Positions 26,782 to 35,213 of a stretch of DNA of 53,611 nucleotides are shown piece by piece; the first letter of the stretch is position 1; every line of letters begins with the position of its first letter. The translations under genes and the position numbers were made by a program. Under the pieces are notes generated by a model. The model had not been told where the DNA came from. It did not search any database and saw only the letters and a program-made list of their open reading frames with translations. Origin of the DNA: JAVKEN01 sp040221415 (lineage in GTDB: Bacteria > Pseudomonadota > Alphaproteobacteria > Rickettsiales > JABSSG01); assembly GCA_040221415.1 (NCBI GenBank), contig JAVKEN010000018.1:1-53611 (forward strand), read 5' to 3'.

Positions 26782-26814
26782 TGTTGTTACGAACAACAGA
26801 GGAGAGTATATAAT
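26782..26814 (+). promoter_or_regulatory. Promoter of the ABC-2 permease gene with an overlapping palindrome
   Basis: TTGTTA (26784-26789) with TATATA (26807-26812, 17-base spacer), which overlaps a TATAAT at 26809. The -35 lies inside a perfect inverted repeat, TGTTGTT-ACG-AACAACA (26782-26798). A repressor bound there could control this gene and the divergent gyrA. Confidence 0.5.
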
Positions 26815-26848
26815 ATGTTTACGGTAAATAACACAAAAAATTAACATT

Positions 26849-27616
26849 ATGCACTCAAATTTAGTGATTTTTAATTCCCTGACACGAAAGGAAATTACCA
26901 GGTTCCTTAAAGTTTACCATCAAGCCATAATTAGCCCAGTCATAACCGGCTTAATATTCTTCTTGATTTTCAGACTTGCAACAGGAAATGGAGTTGAGAA
27001 ATTTAGCGGATTAACGTACACAGTCTTTGTTGGATCTGGAATAATCGTAATGACAATGATGCAACAGTCTTTCTCAAATTCCTCGAGTTCAATTACAATC
27101 AGCAAGGTTCATGGGACTATTGTAGATTACTTGGTAACTCCTATTTCAAGTCATAATTTTGTATTATCTTATTCTGCGGCATCTATTATAAGAGGTCTGC
27201 TTGTTGGAGCTCTATTGTTCCCGTTTATAAACTACTTCGCACATTTCAAAATACACAGCCCCTTAATATTAATGTTAAGCACTATTCTTGGAGTCAGTCT
27301 ACTATCAATTTTTGGTGTTATAGTTGGCCTTATATCACAAAATTTTGAGCAAATGTCTTCATTTACATCTTATTTAGTTACGCCGCTGTCGTTTCTATCA
27401 GGAACTTTTTATTCAATTAAAAAATTACCTCATTATTTTGAAAGCCTTAATCTGATCAATCCTTTATTCTATTCGATTGACCTTTTTAGATATGGCATGA
27501 CAGGTTATAGCGACAGAGGAATTACTGAAGGACTCACAATTCTATTCATTGCGAATATCGCGTTATATTTAATCGCAATCAGAATTTTCAAAACAGGATA
27601 CAGAATAAAAGAGTAA
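26849..27616 (+). CDS. ABC-2 type transport permease, YadH-like
   Basis: Membrane subunit of an exporter. It is 255 residues with six hydrophobic segments. The ABC-2 signature region lies near the C-terminus around SFLSGTFYSIKKLPHYFESLNLINPLFY. Such permeases need a separate ATPase subunit, and none adjoins it: the ATPase that follows on the opposite strand is LptB, which belongs to the LPS exporter. The two genes meet stop to stop at 27616/27617. The cargo is unknown; relatives export lipids, polysaccharides or drugs. Confidence 0.85.
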   Translation: MHSNLVIFNSLTRKEITRFLKVYHQAIISPVITGLIFFLIFRLATGNGVEKFSGLTYTVFVGSGIIVMTMMQQSFSNSSSSITISKVHGTIVDYLVTPISSHNFVLSYSAASIIRGLLVGALLFPFINYFAHFKIHSPLILMLSTILGVSLLSIFGVIVGLISQNFEQMSSFTSYLVTPLSFLSGTFYSIKKLPHYFESLNLINPLFYSIDLFRYGMTGYSDRGITEGLTILFIANIALYLIAIRIFKTGYRIKE

Positions 27617-28333
27617 TTAAAAATTTTCTCCGAGATACACTGAACGAACTCGTTTGTCCTTAATAACCTCCTTAGGAGTGCCACTCATAATTACAACCCC
27701 ATCACTTATGATGTAGGCTCTGTCAATTATATCGAGCATCTCTCTTACATTATGATCTGTTATTAAAACCCCTATTTTTCTTTCTTTCAAATGATAGATC
27801 AAATCCTTGATATCGCCTACAGCAATTGGATCAATCCCAGCTAGTGGTTCATCTAATAAAACAAATTTAGGATTAGAAGCTAAGCATCTTGCTATCTCTA
27901 ATCTCCTTCTCTCGCCACCAGATAAATTTATAGCCGAAGCGTTACGCAAATGAGAAATAGAAAACTCTCCTAACAATTCATCAAGCTTCTTGGCTCTATC
28001 ATCGTAATCCTCTTCAACTATTTCTAAAACAGTCATTATATTTTCTTCAACAGTCATACCTCTAAAGATAGATGGTTCCTGCGGAAGGTAACCAATGCCT
28101 TTTCTTGCTCTTTGATACATAGGCATCTCTGTGAGATTAGCATCATCCATTTTAATCTCACCCACATCAGCACTCACCAAACCGGTAATCATATAGAAAC
28201 ACGTAGTCTTGCCTGCGCCGTTAGGACCCAAAAGACCAACCACTTCACCTGTTTTAATTTCTATATCGACCCCTTTTACAACTGGTCTTTTATCGTAGAA
28301 TTTTTTTAGATTTGTAGCTTTTATGGTTGTCAT
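27617..28333 (-). CDS. lptB: LPS export ABC transporter ATPase LptB
   Basis: ATPase that powers extraction of LPS from the inner membrane through LptFG. The 238 residues have Walker A GPNGAGKTT (36-44), Q-loop GYLPQEPSIFRGMTV, signature LSGGERRRLEIAR and Walker B FVLLDEPLAGIDP, the sequence pattern that separates LptB from other ABC ATPases. Its ATG overlaps the lptA stop by one base (TAATG). It ends the operon rnd-kdsD-lptC-lptA-lptB; LptF, LptG and LptD are not in this window. Confidence 0.95.
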   Translation of the reverse strand: MTTIKATNLKKFYDKRPVVKGVDIEIKTGEVVGLLGPNGAGKTTCFYMITGLVSADVGEIKMDDANLTEMPMYQRARKGIGYLPQEPSIFRGMTVEENIMTVLEIVEEDYDDRAKKLDELLGEFSISHLRNASAINLSGGERRRLEIARCLASNPKFVLLDEPLAGIDPIAVGDIKDLIYHLKERKIGVLITDHNVREMLDIIDRAYIISDGVVIMSGTPKEVIKDKRVRSVYLGENF

Positions 28334-28824
28334 TACTTATCTTCTATTATGATTCTTACTCTTTCATCTTTTGCTGTTTCGCCATTATTATTCGGCATAT
28401 TGAGAATTGTCACAAGTTCTTTTTTCATATCATACTTTATTTTATCCGCCTCTAGATAACTTCCATTTTCCTTTATCTTTACATTATCCCAAAAGTAAAC
28501 AACCCTATCTTTAGCAATATACTCGCCTGAGTCAGCGTTAATAACCCTAACTTCATCATTCATAATAATTTTGTCATAGAACCTTATTTTGTTAATTGAC
28601 AGATTTTGTCCATCAAAATCTTTTTTCTCACCTCCGTAAAAAACCTCCATTTTATCACATTCAAGTCTATGCTTACCACTATTAACAACTACCTGCTCTG
28701 TATAAGTTGCAATTTGAGTATCAAAATTTACATTCATCTTCAATGAGTCTATGACGATGTTTGTTGCCCAGCAACTCGAAGCTATAAAAATCTGTATAAA
28801 AAATATAATCGCCTTTAAATTCAT
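28333..28824 (-). CDS. lptA: Periplasmic LPS transport protein LptA
   Basis: Forms the periplasmic bridge that carries LPS to the outer membrane. The 163-residue precursor has a signal peptide (cleavage probably after SSCWA, near residue 20), then a beta-jellyroll OstA-like domain with repeating strands such as DKIIMNDEVRVINADSGEYIAKD. It overlaps lptC by four bases (ATGA) and lptB by one. The length is typical. The family is recognised mainly from context and the strand pattern, since LptA sequences diverge strongly. Confidence 0.85.
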   Translation of the reverse strand: MNLKAIIFFIQIFIASSCWATNIVIDSLKMNVNFDTQIATYTEQVVVNSGKHRLECDKMEVFYGGEKKDFDGQNLSINKIRFYDKIIMNDEVRVINADSGEYIAKDRVVYFWDNVKIKENGSYLEADKIKYDMKKELVTILNMPNNNGETAKDERVRIIIEDK

Positions 28825-29375
28825 AGCTTCTGGTTATAAATAATTGTCTTTACAGGTCCTTCAAAAAAAATCTTTTTTTGCCGTGAGTAATTGATAAATC
28901 CATGCTCCGATGAGAGCTTTAGTTTTGCACTAGTTAAAAGGAACTTTTTATCAGTATAAAATTCCATTTTTCTAAAATTAACAAAGACCTCTTCAGTAAT
29001 GCCTCTATAACCATTACTTTGGAGCATCTCAACGTCATCATAGAACTTAAAGGTTTTAGTTGAATCATTCATCAGCCCTTTTAGCGAAGAAACAGTAAAA
29101 TATGTTTCCTCTTCGTGGTCTTGGTAATATTTAAAAAATACTTTTTTTAAAGAATACTCCTCATCACTAATTTGGTTGGCATTATCAGAGCTAATTTGAT
29201 ATTTGTTACCAGCATCAGAAAACCCATGATAAAAAGGCTTAACCAGGTAAGAATAGCTATCTGATGCTTTTTTTTCGATATCTTTCTTATCTGAGGAAAA
29301 AAAAGAAAGTAAAAGCAATGTTAAGGCGACACTGAGGCCAAAAAATATTTTTTTTGCTTTATTTCTTGAAATCAT
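28821..29375 (-). CDS. lptC: LPS export protein LptC
   Basis: Inner-membrane protein that hands LPS from LptFG to LptA. The 184 residues start with a membrane anchor (IFFGLSVALTLLLLSFF, about residues 10-26), then a periplasmic beta-jellyroll domain with alternating strands and a final FFEGPVKTIIY. It overlaps kdsD and lptA by four-base ATGA junctions. Assignment rests on size, topology and operon position between kdsD and lptA, which is the standard arrangement in proteobacteria. Confidence 0.85.
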   Translation of the reverse strand: MISRNKAKKIFFGLSVALTLLLLSFFSSDKKDIEKKASDSYSYLVKPFYHGFSDAGNKYQISSDNANQISDEEYSLKKVFFKYYQDHEEETYFTVSSLKGLMNDSTKTFKFYDDVEMLQSNGYRGITEEVFVNFRKMEFYTDKKFLLTSAKLKLSSEHGFINYSRQKKIFFEGPVKTIIYNQKL

Positions 29376-30349
29376 TCTTCTGAATCAATTTGCTTAATCC
29401 CTAGCATTATACAATCATGCATATGAATAACTCCTTGCAGAGCTCTTGTATTATCGACGATAAACAGACTAGTGATTTTCTTGTCATTCATAACCCTTAA
29501 CGCTTCAACAACTAGCATATCAGTAGTTATTGTAGTAGGACTTCTACTCATCACCTCTTCTGCCTTCTTTTGTGCAAGATCATGACTCATATGCCTCCTA
29601 ATATCACCATCTGAAATAACCCCAACAAGCTTACCCTCTTCGAGAACTGCAGTTACACCAAGGGATTTTTTTGTCATTTGCAATAAAGCTTCAGACATAT
29701 TAACAGAAGCGGTCACCACAGGAATTTTTTCTCCCTGTCTCATTACGTCTTTTACGGTTAAAAGAGAGGCTCCAATTTTACCACCGGGATGTGTTTTTTT
29801 GAATTCGTCATTCGTGATATGTCTTTCGCTTATTATTGCGGCAGCTATGGCATCTCCGCAAGTAAGCATCATACTAGTAGAAATCATAGGAGCTTTTAAA
29901 GAAGTCCCTTCTCCATGATTTGGAATTAAAATCTTAATGTCTGATTTTTCATACAAAGTAGAGTTTTTATTGCCAACTATTGCAATAATTCTGTTACCAT
30001 TTTCATTAGCGTAATTTAACAAATCGTATATTTCCTGCGACTCACCTCCATTAGACAAAACTACAAGTACATCTTGTTTTGTAATTAGCCCCATATCTCC
30101 ATGACTAGCTTCGGAGGGATGCAAAAAGACTGAAGGCACAGAAATTGATGACAAGGTTGATGCTATTTTATTTGCTATGTGACCACTTTTGCCAATTCCA
30201 GATACAATAACCTTCCCTTTACAGTCCAAGATCAATTCAACAGCGTCGACAAAACCATCACTTAATTTATCTGACAAAGACTCCAAGGCTTGAACCTTGC
30301 TCTTCACCAACTTTTCTGCCGCAGTAATAATGTTTTTTCTGTTGTACAT
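29372..30349 (-). CDS. kdsD: Arabinose-5-phosphate isomerase (KdsD/KpsF family)
   Basis: Makes D-arabinose 5-phosphate from ribulose 5-phosphate, the first step towards Kdo for lipid A. The 325 residues hold a SIS sugar isomerase domain (about 30-185; GIGKSGHIANKIASTLSS, LHPSEASHGDMGLI), followed by two CBS domains (about 200-320). The ATG at 30349 is used, five bases after the rnd stop; a TTG 18 bases earlier would overlap rnd. WaaA, which transfers Kdo, is encoded at 51621-52874. KdsA/KdsB are outside this window. Confidence 0.93.
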   Translation of the reverse strand: MYNRKNIITAAEKLVKSKVQALESLSDKLSDGFVDAVELILDCKGKVIVSGIGKSGHIANKIASTLSSISVPSVFLHPSEASHGDMGLITKQDVLVVLSNGGESQEIYDLLNYANENGNRIIAIVGNKNSTLYEKSDIKILIPNHGEGTSLKAPMISTSMMLTCGDAIAAAIISERHITNDEFKKTHPGGKIGASLLTVKDVMRQGEKIPVVTASVNMSEALLQMTKKSLGVTAVLEEGKLVGVISDGDIRRHMSHDLAQKKAEEVMSRSPTTITTDMLVVEALRVMNDKKITSLFIVDNTRALQGVIHMHDCIMLGIKQIDSEE

Positions 30350-30353
30350 TTCT

Positions 30354-30968
30354 TTATTTATAAGCAAATATATCTTTCTCTACCCAACCTAAAAGATCTA
30401 ATTTTGCTCTTGTGATTATAAAGTCACAGCACTCTTTGTGAATTTTAGACCTCTTTTCTTTTTCGAGCATTTCGTTTAGTTTGCCTCTCAAATCATGCAG
30501 GTGTAGAACATCTGAAGCGGCATATTCTTTTTGCTCACGAGATAACTTCTCAGCCCCCCAATAGGAAGATTGCTGAACTTTAGATATCGACACACCTAAT
30601 AACTCTCTGCACAAATCTTTCAAACCATGGCAATCTGTATAAGTTCTACACAACCTTGATGCTATTTTTGTGCAATAAACATTGGGAGTTTCAACGCCAA
30701 GAAAATGATATATTACTGCTACGTCAAACCTAGCGTAATGAAAAATTTTTGCAGAGCTAGTGTCTTGAAGTAACTTTTTAAGGTTAGGAGCATCATATTT
30801 GTCTTTTTCAAAAACTACTAAATGAGCATCACCATCTCCAGAAGAAATCTGCACTACACAAAGCCTATCCCGCAAAGGATTCAACCCCATAGTCTCGGTA
30901 TCGATTGCTATATCGCCTTTCAAACCATGGTCAAAAGGCAAGTCATTTTTGTGAACGTGAATAGTTAT
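30354..30968 (-). CDS. rnd: Short ribonuclease D-like 3'-5' exonuclease, apparent ATA start
   Basis: Trims 3' ends of tRNA and other stable RNAs. The short form consists of the DEDDy exonuclease domain only. Catalytic residues are the D and E of AIDTETMGL, the D of HYARFDVAV, and YAASDVLHLHDL. The HRDC domain of longer RNase D is absent, as in the short alphaproteobacterial type. In-frame codons before the TTG at 30941 spell TIHVHKNDLP, the usual family N-terminus, and the only good start is ATA at 30968, eight bases after AGGAG. No ATG, GTG or TTG lies in this stretch back to the stop at 30998. It heads the kdsD-lpt operon. Confidence 0.88.
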   Translation of the reverse strand: MTIHVHKNDLPFDHGLKGDIAIDTETMGLNPLRDRLCVVQISSGDGDAHLVVFEKDKYDAPNLKKLLQDTSSAKIFHYARFDVAVIYHFLGVETPNVYCTKIASRLCRTYTDCHGLKDLCRELLGVSISKVQQSSYWGAEKLSREQKEYAASDVLHLHDLRGKLNEMLEKEKRSKIHKECCDFIITRAKLDLLGWVEKDIFAYK

Positions 30969-30981
30969 ATTTATATCTCCT
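30966..30981 (-). promoter_or_regulatory. Ribosome binding site and ATA start codon of rnd
   Basis: On the minus strand AGGAG (30981-30977) is followed by eight bases and ATA (30968-30966), which begins the conserved family N-terminus. The AUU at 30962 would be 14 bases away and the TTG at 30941 has no ribosome site. Confidence 0.6.
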
Positions 30982-30991
30982 ATATTTGATC

Positions 30992-31019
30992 TTGTTTATT
31001 CTATCTAAAATTATATTAT
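30992..31019 (+). promoter_or_regulatory. Candidate promoter for the NDUFA9-like gene
   Basis: TTGTTT (30992-30997), a 16-base spacer and TATTAT (31014-31019), about 40 bases before the ATG at 31062. Confidence 0.5.
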
Positions 31020-31061
31020 CTTATATATCATTTTGGCAATTTTTCAAATTAACTTCAAAGC

Positions 31062-31979
31062 ATGAAAAACAAAATTGTAACAATTATTGGTGGCTCTGGT
31101 TTTATAGGCAGCCAAATTGCCAAAGACTTGCTTAAACTAGGGTTCCTTGTTCAGATTATTTCACGTGACCCTTATAAAAATCAAGATCTAAAAACAGCAG
31201 CTGACGTTGGCCATCTATATTTTTGCAAAGGTGACATAAATAACATAGAAGAAATAAAGAAACTTGTATCTTCTTCTTACGCAGTAATAAATTTAGTAGG
31301 CGTGCTGTTTGAAAAGGGTAGACAAAATTTTTACTACACACACACTAGTTTTCCTGGCAAACTTGCATCCATATGCAAAGAATTAGAAATTCCAAATTTA
31401 ATACATTTTTCGGCATTAGGCGTAGATAAAGCGATTTGTTCTAACTATGCCAAATCAAAATACAGTGGTGAAAAAAATATTTTAGAACAAAATAGTAATG
31501 CCATAATTTTCAGGCCAAGTGTAGTTTTTGGAAGAAATGATGACTTCACCAACAAGTTTAAATCTATACTGAAATACTCTCCCGTCTTTCCCATGATAAA
31601 AGATGGAAGCACTAAATTCCAACCAGTATACGTAGGAGATGTCGGTAAAGCTATATGCAAAGTTATGCAAAACCCTAAGCAGTATTACGGAAAGACAATT
31701 GAGCTTGGTGGTGCCAAAAAATATACTCTAAAGAACATATTAGAAATCATTAAAAATCTCACTAAAAGTAACTGTATGTTGCTTGAAATGCCTGAAAAGC
31801 TAAATTATTATACGGCTTACCTCACAGAGTTTATGAGCAAGCCTGTTCTTACTAGAGACCAGGTAGCTTTGATGAGATACCATAATGTGGTATCTGATCA
31901 CTCAAAAGAACTAAAATTTCGTGACTTGCAAATTTCTCCTGTCGATTTTGAAAAAACCGTGTCACAATATATTAAATAG
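31062..31979 (+). CDS. NAD(P)-binding epimerase/dehydratase-like protein, NDUFA9 type
   Basis: Atypical short-chain dehydrogenase related to the complex I accessory subunit NDUFA9 and COQ11. The 305 residues start with a Rossmann dinucleotide motif GGSGFIGSQIA (residues 9-19). They continue with FCKGDINN, NLVGVLFEKG and HFSALGVDKA, where the SDR Tyr-Lys pair is present as NYAKSKYSGE. Such proteins occur widely in alphaproteobacteria and may support complex I or ubiquinone metabolism, but no reaction is proven. It leads a short operon with the LysM lipoprotein 11 bases downstream. Confidence 0.85.
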   Translation: MKNKIVTIIGGSGFIGSQIAKDLLKLGFLVQIISRDPYKNQDLKTAADVGHLYFCKGDINNIEEIKKLVSSSYAVINLVGVLFEKGRQNFYYTHTSFPGKLASICKELEIPNLIHFSALGVDKAICSNYAKSKYSGEKNILEQNSNAIIFRPSVVFGRNDDFTNKFKSILKYSPVFPMIKDGSTKFQPVYVGDVGKAICKVMQNPKQYYGKTIELGGAKKYTLKNILEIIKNLTKSNCMLLEMPEKLNYYTAYLTEFMSKPVLTRDQVALMRYHNVVSDHSKELKFRDLQISPVDFEKTVSQYIK

Positions 31980-31990
31980 GTAAAGAATAA

Positions 31991-32602
31991 ATGAGTAAGT
32001 TTAATCTAATATTTTTGATGGTATTTTTATCTTCTTGCGCAAACATAAGCAAGGGAGACTGGAGTCTGTTTTCAAAAAATGAAACTACAGAAACAAAACA
32101 AGAAAAGAAAGAGGTAAAGAACTATCGTTTATATGAAGTTCTAAGAACCGATACAATTGCCTCTATTGCTCGCAAATACAAGGTCACTGCTTCTGAAATA
32201 ATAATGCTAAACAGAGTACCGAAGCCATACTATCTTGAGCCAGGCAGTTTAATTAAAATACCAAAGAATCATGATGACATGCGCTATGATGAGGACTCTT
32301 CATCAGATAATGGCAATACTAGCACAGTAAACATTGGCCCCGCAAAACCGGTGAAAGAAAGCCCTAAAGATAGTGATGACGAACAGAAATCAAGCGATGA
32401 TAATGAAAATATATCTAAAGATGATCGCGATTTCAAAAAAACATCTGAAATTCAAAAGGAAGCTTCTAAGCTTGAAAGCCCTGATAAGCCAGTATCAAAA
32501 TCTGTAACAGATAGTGGCAATATAGAGCAAAATCAAATCTCAGGTGAAGCAAAAACTTCATCAGAAGAAGAAAATAAGACTTCGCAGATTGTAAATGATT
32601 AA
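31991..32602 (+). CDS. LysM-domain lipoprotein
   Basis: A 203-residue envelope protein. The N-terminus is a lipoprotein signal peptide with lipobox LSSC (cysteine near residue 16), so it is anchored in a membrane by lipid. Residues 45-90 form a LysM domain (DTIASIARKYKVTASEIIMLNRV, LEPGSLIKIP), which binds peptidoglycan-type glycan chains. The remaining half is disordered and rich in Ser, Asp, Glu and Lys. Binding of a cell-wall polymer suggests at least a thin peptidoglycan layer in this organism. It may relate to NlpD-type activators, but the LytM domain is absent. Confidence 0.85.
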   Translation: MSKFNLIFLMVFLSSCANISKGDWSLFSKNETTETKQEKKEVKNYRLYEVLRTDTIASIARKYKVTASEIIMLNRVPKPYYLEPGSLIKIPKNHDDMRYDEDSSSDNGNTSTVNIGPAKPVKESPKDSDDEQKSSDDNENISKDDRDFKKTSEIQKEASKLESPDKPVSKSVTDSGNIEQNQISGEAKTSSEEENKTSQIVND

Positions 32603-32659
32603 AAAAGCCTTTATTTTTTTGTCATCTAAATTATTATTCCTCAAAACAATCTGATACTT

Positions 32660-34573
32660 ATGATTAACATTATTTTTCCTGATGGGTCAAAAAAAGATTT
32701 TAGCAAGGGCATTACAGGCTTTGAAGTAGCGCAATCTATTAGCCCCAGCCTTGCAAAAAAAGCATTAGCAATAAATGTTAATTCTAAGCTAGTAGATCTT
32801 TCTTTGCCAATCAATGAAGATGCGAAGATTAAAATCATCACTCCTCAAGACCCTGAAGGGTTGGATATTATAAGACATGACAGCGCTCATATATTAGCGC
32901 AAGCTATTAAAAACCTATTTCCTGAGACTCAAATAACAATCGGCCCGGTAATTGAAAACGGGTTTTATTACGACATCCTTCCAAAAAAACCATTGTCTGA
33001 AAATGATTTAAGAGATCTCGAAAAAGAGATGAAGAGAATCACTCAACAAAATTACGAATTTCAACGTGAAATTTGGACAAAAGACAATGCGATCAAAATG
33101 TTTAAGGATATTGGTGAGGATTTTAAAGCAGAAATTATTACAGACATAATCCCAGATGGTGAGGATATATCTCTTTATAGACAGGGAGATTTTATAGATT
33201 TATGTAGAGGACCTCATGCCCCCTCAACAAAGCATATCAAGCATTACAGGCTAACTAAAATCGCTGGCGCATACTGGAGGGGTGACAGTAACAATGTGAT
33301 GCTTCAAAGAATTTATGGCACGGCCTGGTCTACAGAAGAAGAGCTCGATGGTTATTTAAAGATGATTGAAGAGGCTGAAAAACGTGACCATCGTAAAATT
33401 GGAAGGGATTTGGACTTATTCCATATACAAGAAGAAGCTCCTGGTATGGTGTTTTGGCACAATAAAGGATGGGCTGTATACAGAATTGTAGAAAATTACA
33501 TTCGTAATAAGATTGCTCAGCACGATTATATTGAAGTCAAGACCCCTACTTTAGTTGATAGAAGTCTATGGGAGAAGTCTGGTCATTGGGAGAAATTCAG
33601 AGAGAATATGTTTGTCAGTGAAGATGAGGATAAAAGAGTAATGGCCTTAAAGCCAATGAATTGCCCTTGTCACATTGAGATTTTCAAAAAAGGCTTAAAA
33701 AGCTATAGAGATCTTCCTTTAAGAATGGCTGAGTTTGGTAGCTGCCACAGAAATGAGCCGTCTGGATCATTACACGGATTAATGAGAGTACGTGGATTTG
33801 TCCAAGATGATGCGCATATTTTTTGTACTAAAGACCAAATCACTTCAGAAACTGTAGCTTTTTGTGATTTATTAAAGGAAGTGTATAAAGATTTTGGCTT
33901 TCATCATATCAGTATTAAATTTTCTGACAGACCTGAAAAAAGATCGGGCTCTGATGAAATTTGGAACGAAGCTGAATCTTCATTAATGAATGCTTTGAAA
34001 TCAACAGGCTTGCCATACACTATCAATAAAGGTGAAGGGGCATTTTATGGGCCAAAATTAGAATTTGTATTAAAAGATGCAATAGGCAGAGAATGGCAAT
34101 GCGGTACTCTACAAGTTGATTTTGTTTTACCAGAAAGACTACAGGCCTCATATATCGGAAAAGATGGTGATAAACATGTTCCTGTTATATTGCACAGAGC
34201 AATTCTAGGTTCACTGGAAAGATTTATTGGTATATTAATTGAAGAACATGAAGGTAAATTTCCTTTTTGGCTTGCGCCAGAACAGGTTTCTGTGCTAAAC
34301 ATCACCGATGAAGTTAGAGATTATGCAGTTGAAATTAATGAACTCCTTCAAGAGAAGCAGTTTAGATCTGTTCTTGACATTTCAAACGAAAAAATTAACT
34401 ATAAAGTAAGACAGCACTCGCATCAGAAAATTCCTGTTTTAGTTATAATCGGAAAGAAAGAAAGAGAATCTAGAACAGTTTCTATTAGAGAGCTAGGCTC
34501 AAATGATACAAAAACAATTAGTTTAAGCGAGTTGTTTACATATTTAAGTAACAAACAAAGGAGTTTAAGATAA
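32660..34573 (+). CDS. thrS: Threonyl-tRNA synthetase
   Basis: Charges tRNA-Thr. It is 637 residues, near the family norm. The order is an N-terminal TGS domain (MINIIFPDGSKKDF, 1-65), the editing domain with HDSAHILAQA and the DLCRGPH motif, the class II catalytic core with zinc-binding MNCPCH and motif 2 SCHRNEPSGSLHGLMRVR, motif 3 LHRAILGSLERF, and the anticodon-binding domain (540-637). Its stop codon overlaps the ATA start of infC, and its final bases provide the ribosome site for infC, so the two are coupled. Confidence 0.97.
   Translation: MINIIFPDGSKKDFSKGITGFEVAQSISPSLAKKALAINVNSKLVDLSLPINEDAKIKIITPQDPEGLDIIRHDSAHILAQAIKNLFPETQITIGPVIENGFYYDILPKKPLSENDLRDLEKEMKRITQQNYEFQREIWTKDNAIKMFKDIGEDFKAEIITDIIPDGEDISLYRQGDFIDLCRGPHAPSTKHIKHYRLTKIAGAYWRGDSNNVMLQRIYGTAWSTEEELDGYLKMIEEAEKRDHRKIGRDLDLFHIQEEAPGMVFWHNKGWAVYRIVENYIRNKIAQHDYIEVKTPTLVDRSLWEKSGHWEKFRENMFVSEDEDKRVMALKPMNCPCHIEIFKKGLKSYRDLPLRMAEFGSCHRNEPSGSLHGLMRVRGFVQDDAHIFCTKDQITSETVAFCDLLKEVYKDFGFHHISIKFSDRPEKRSGSDEIWNEAESSLMNALKSTGLPYTINKGEGAFYGPKLEFVLKDAIGREWQCGTLQVDFVLPERLQASYIGKDGDKHVPVILHRAILGSLERFIGILIEEHEGKFPFWLAPEQVSVLNITDEVRDYAVEINELLQEKQFRSVLDISNEKINYKVRQHSHQKIPVLVIIGKKERESRTVSIRELGSNDTKTISLSELFTYLSNKQRSLR
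34558..34572 (+). promoter_or_regulatory. Ribosome binding site and ATA start codon of infC
   Basis: AAGGAG (34558-34563), six bases and ATA (34570-34572). The ATA overlaps the thrS stop TAA (34571-34573) in the same way ATGA overlaps join coupled genes. Confidence 0.7.
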
Positions 34574-35082
34574 GCAAGAATTTACCCAAGAAAAATAATG
34601 AAATAACTGCCTCGTCAGTTAGATTAGTTGACCAAAATGGTGAAATGCAAGGCATAGTTCAACGCGATGCAGCAATTCAAAAAGCGTCATCTTTAGGATT
34701 AGACCTAGTCGAAATAGCTCCAAACTCTGAACCTCCTGTATGTAAAATTTTAGATTTCGGAAAATTTAAATACGAAGCTAAAAAGAAAAAGCAATTGGCT
34801 AAAAAGAAGCAAAAAAATGTTGAGCTTAAAGAGATCAAACTCAGACCCAATATTGGCGAGAATGATCTAAACATAAAAATCAAACAAATTACAAAATTTT
34901 TGACTGAAGGTCACAAGGTCAAGATAACAGTTCGTTTCCGAGGCCGTGAAATTACACATAATGAGCTAGGTATAAACTTAGCCAACACAATTGTAGAGAA
35001 AACTGAAGAGATTTCTAAGCCTGAATCCGAAGCAAAAGTCGAAGGCCGTCAAGTTGTAATGGTTCTTGCGCCAAATAAATAA
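34570..35082 (+). CDS. infC: Translation initiation factor IF-3, apparent ATA start
   Basis: Keeps ribosomal subunits apart and checks the start codon during initiation. The full 170-residue protein has an N-domain (EITASSVRLVDQNGEMQGIV), a lysine-rich linker and the C-domain ending EGRQVVMVLAPNK. The only ATG in the frame (34645) would remove 25 residues, including the conserved VRLVDQNGE strand. The correct start is the ATA at 34570, behind AAGGAG. E. coli infC uses AUU, and IF-3 represses its own message by rejecting such codons; an AUA start would permit the same autoregulation (inference). Confidence 0.9.
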   Translation: MSKNLPKKNNEITASSVRLVDQNGEMQGIVQRDAAIQKASSLGLDLVEIAPNSEPPVCKILDFGKFKYEAKKKKQLAKKKQKNVELKEIKLRPNIGENDLNIKIKQITKFLTEGHKVKITVRFRGREITHNELGINLANTIVEKTEEISKPESEAKVEGRQVVMVLAPNK

Positions 35083-35152
35083 GACTAAATAATAACGTGA
35101 TAAATTAAACACAGGCAAAATCACTTAGCGTGAGCAAATTGAGGTTCAAATA

Positions 35153-35181
35153 TTGACTCTGAACACAATAAATAGTATCAG
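35153..35181 (+). promoter_or_regulatory. Candidate promoter of the outer-membrane barrel gene
   Basis: TTGACT (35153-35158) with a 17-base spacer and a weak TATCAG (35176-35181). The ATG lies 32 bases further, after AAGG. Confidence 0.4.
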
Positions 35182-35213
35182 AATAGATAATTAAACTTAA
35201 ATAAGGTGTCCTT

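Noticed and set aside
32603..32625. Possible A/T-rich hairpin after the LysM lipoprotein gene
   Set aside because: Only a run of A opposite a run of T with almost no G-C pairs; not convincing as a terminator.
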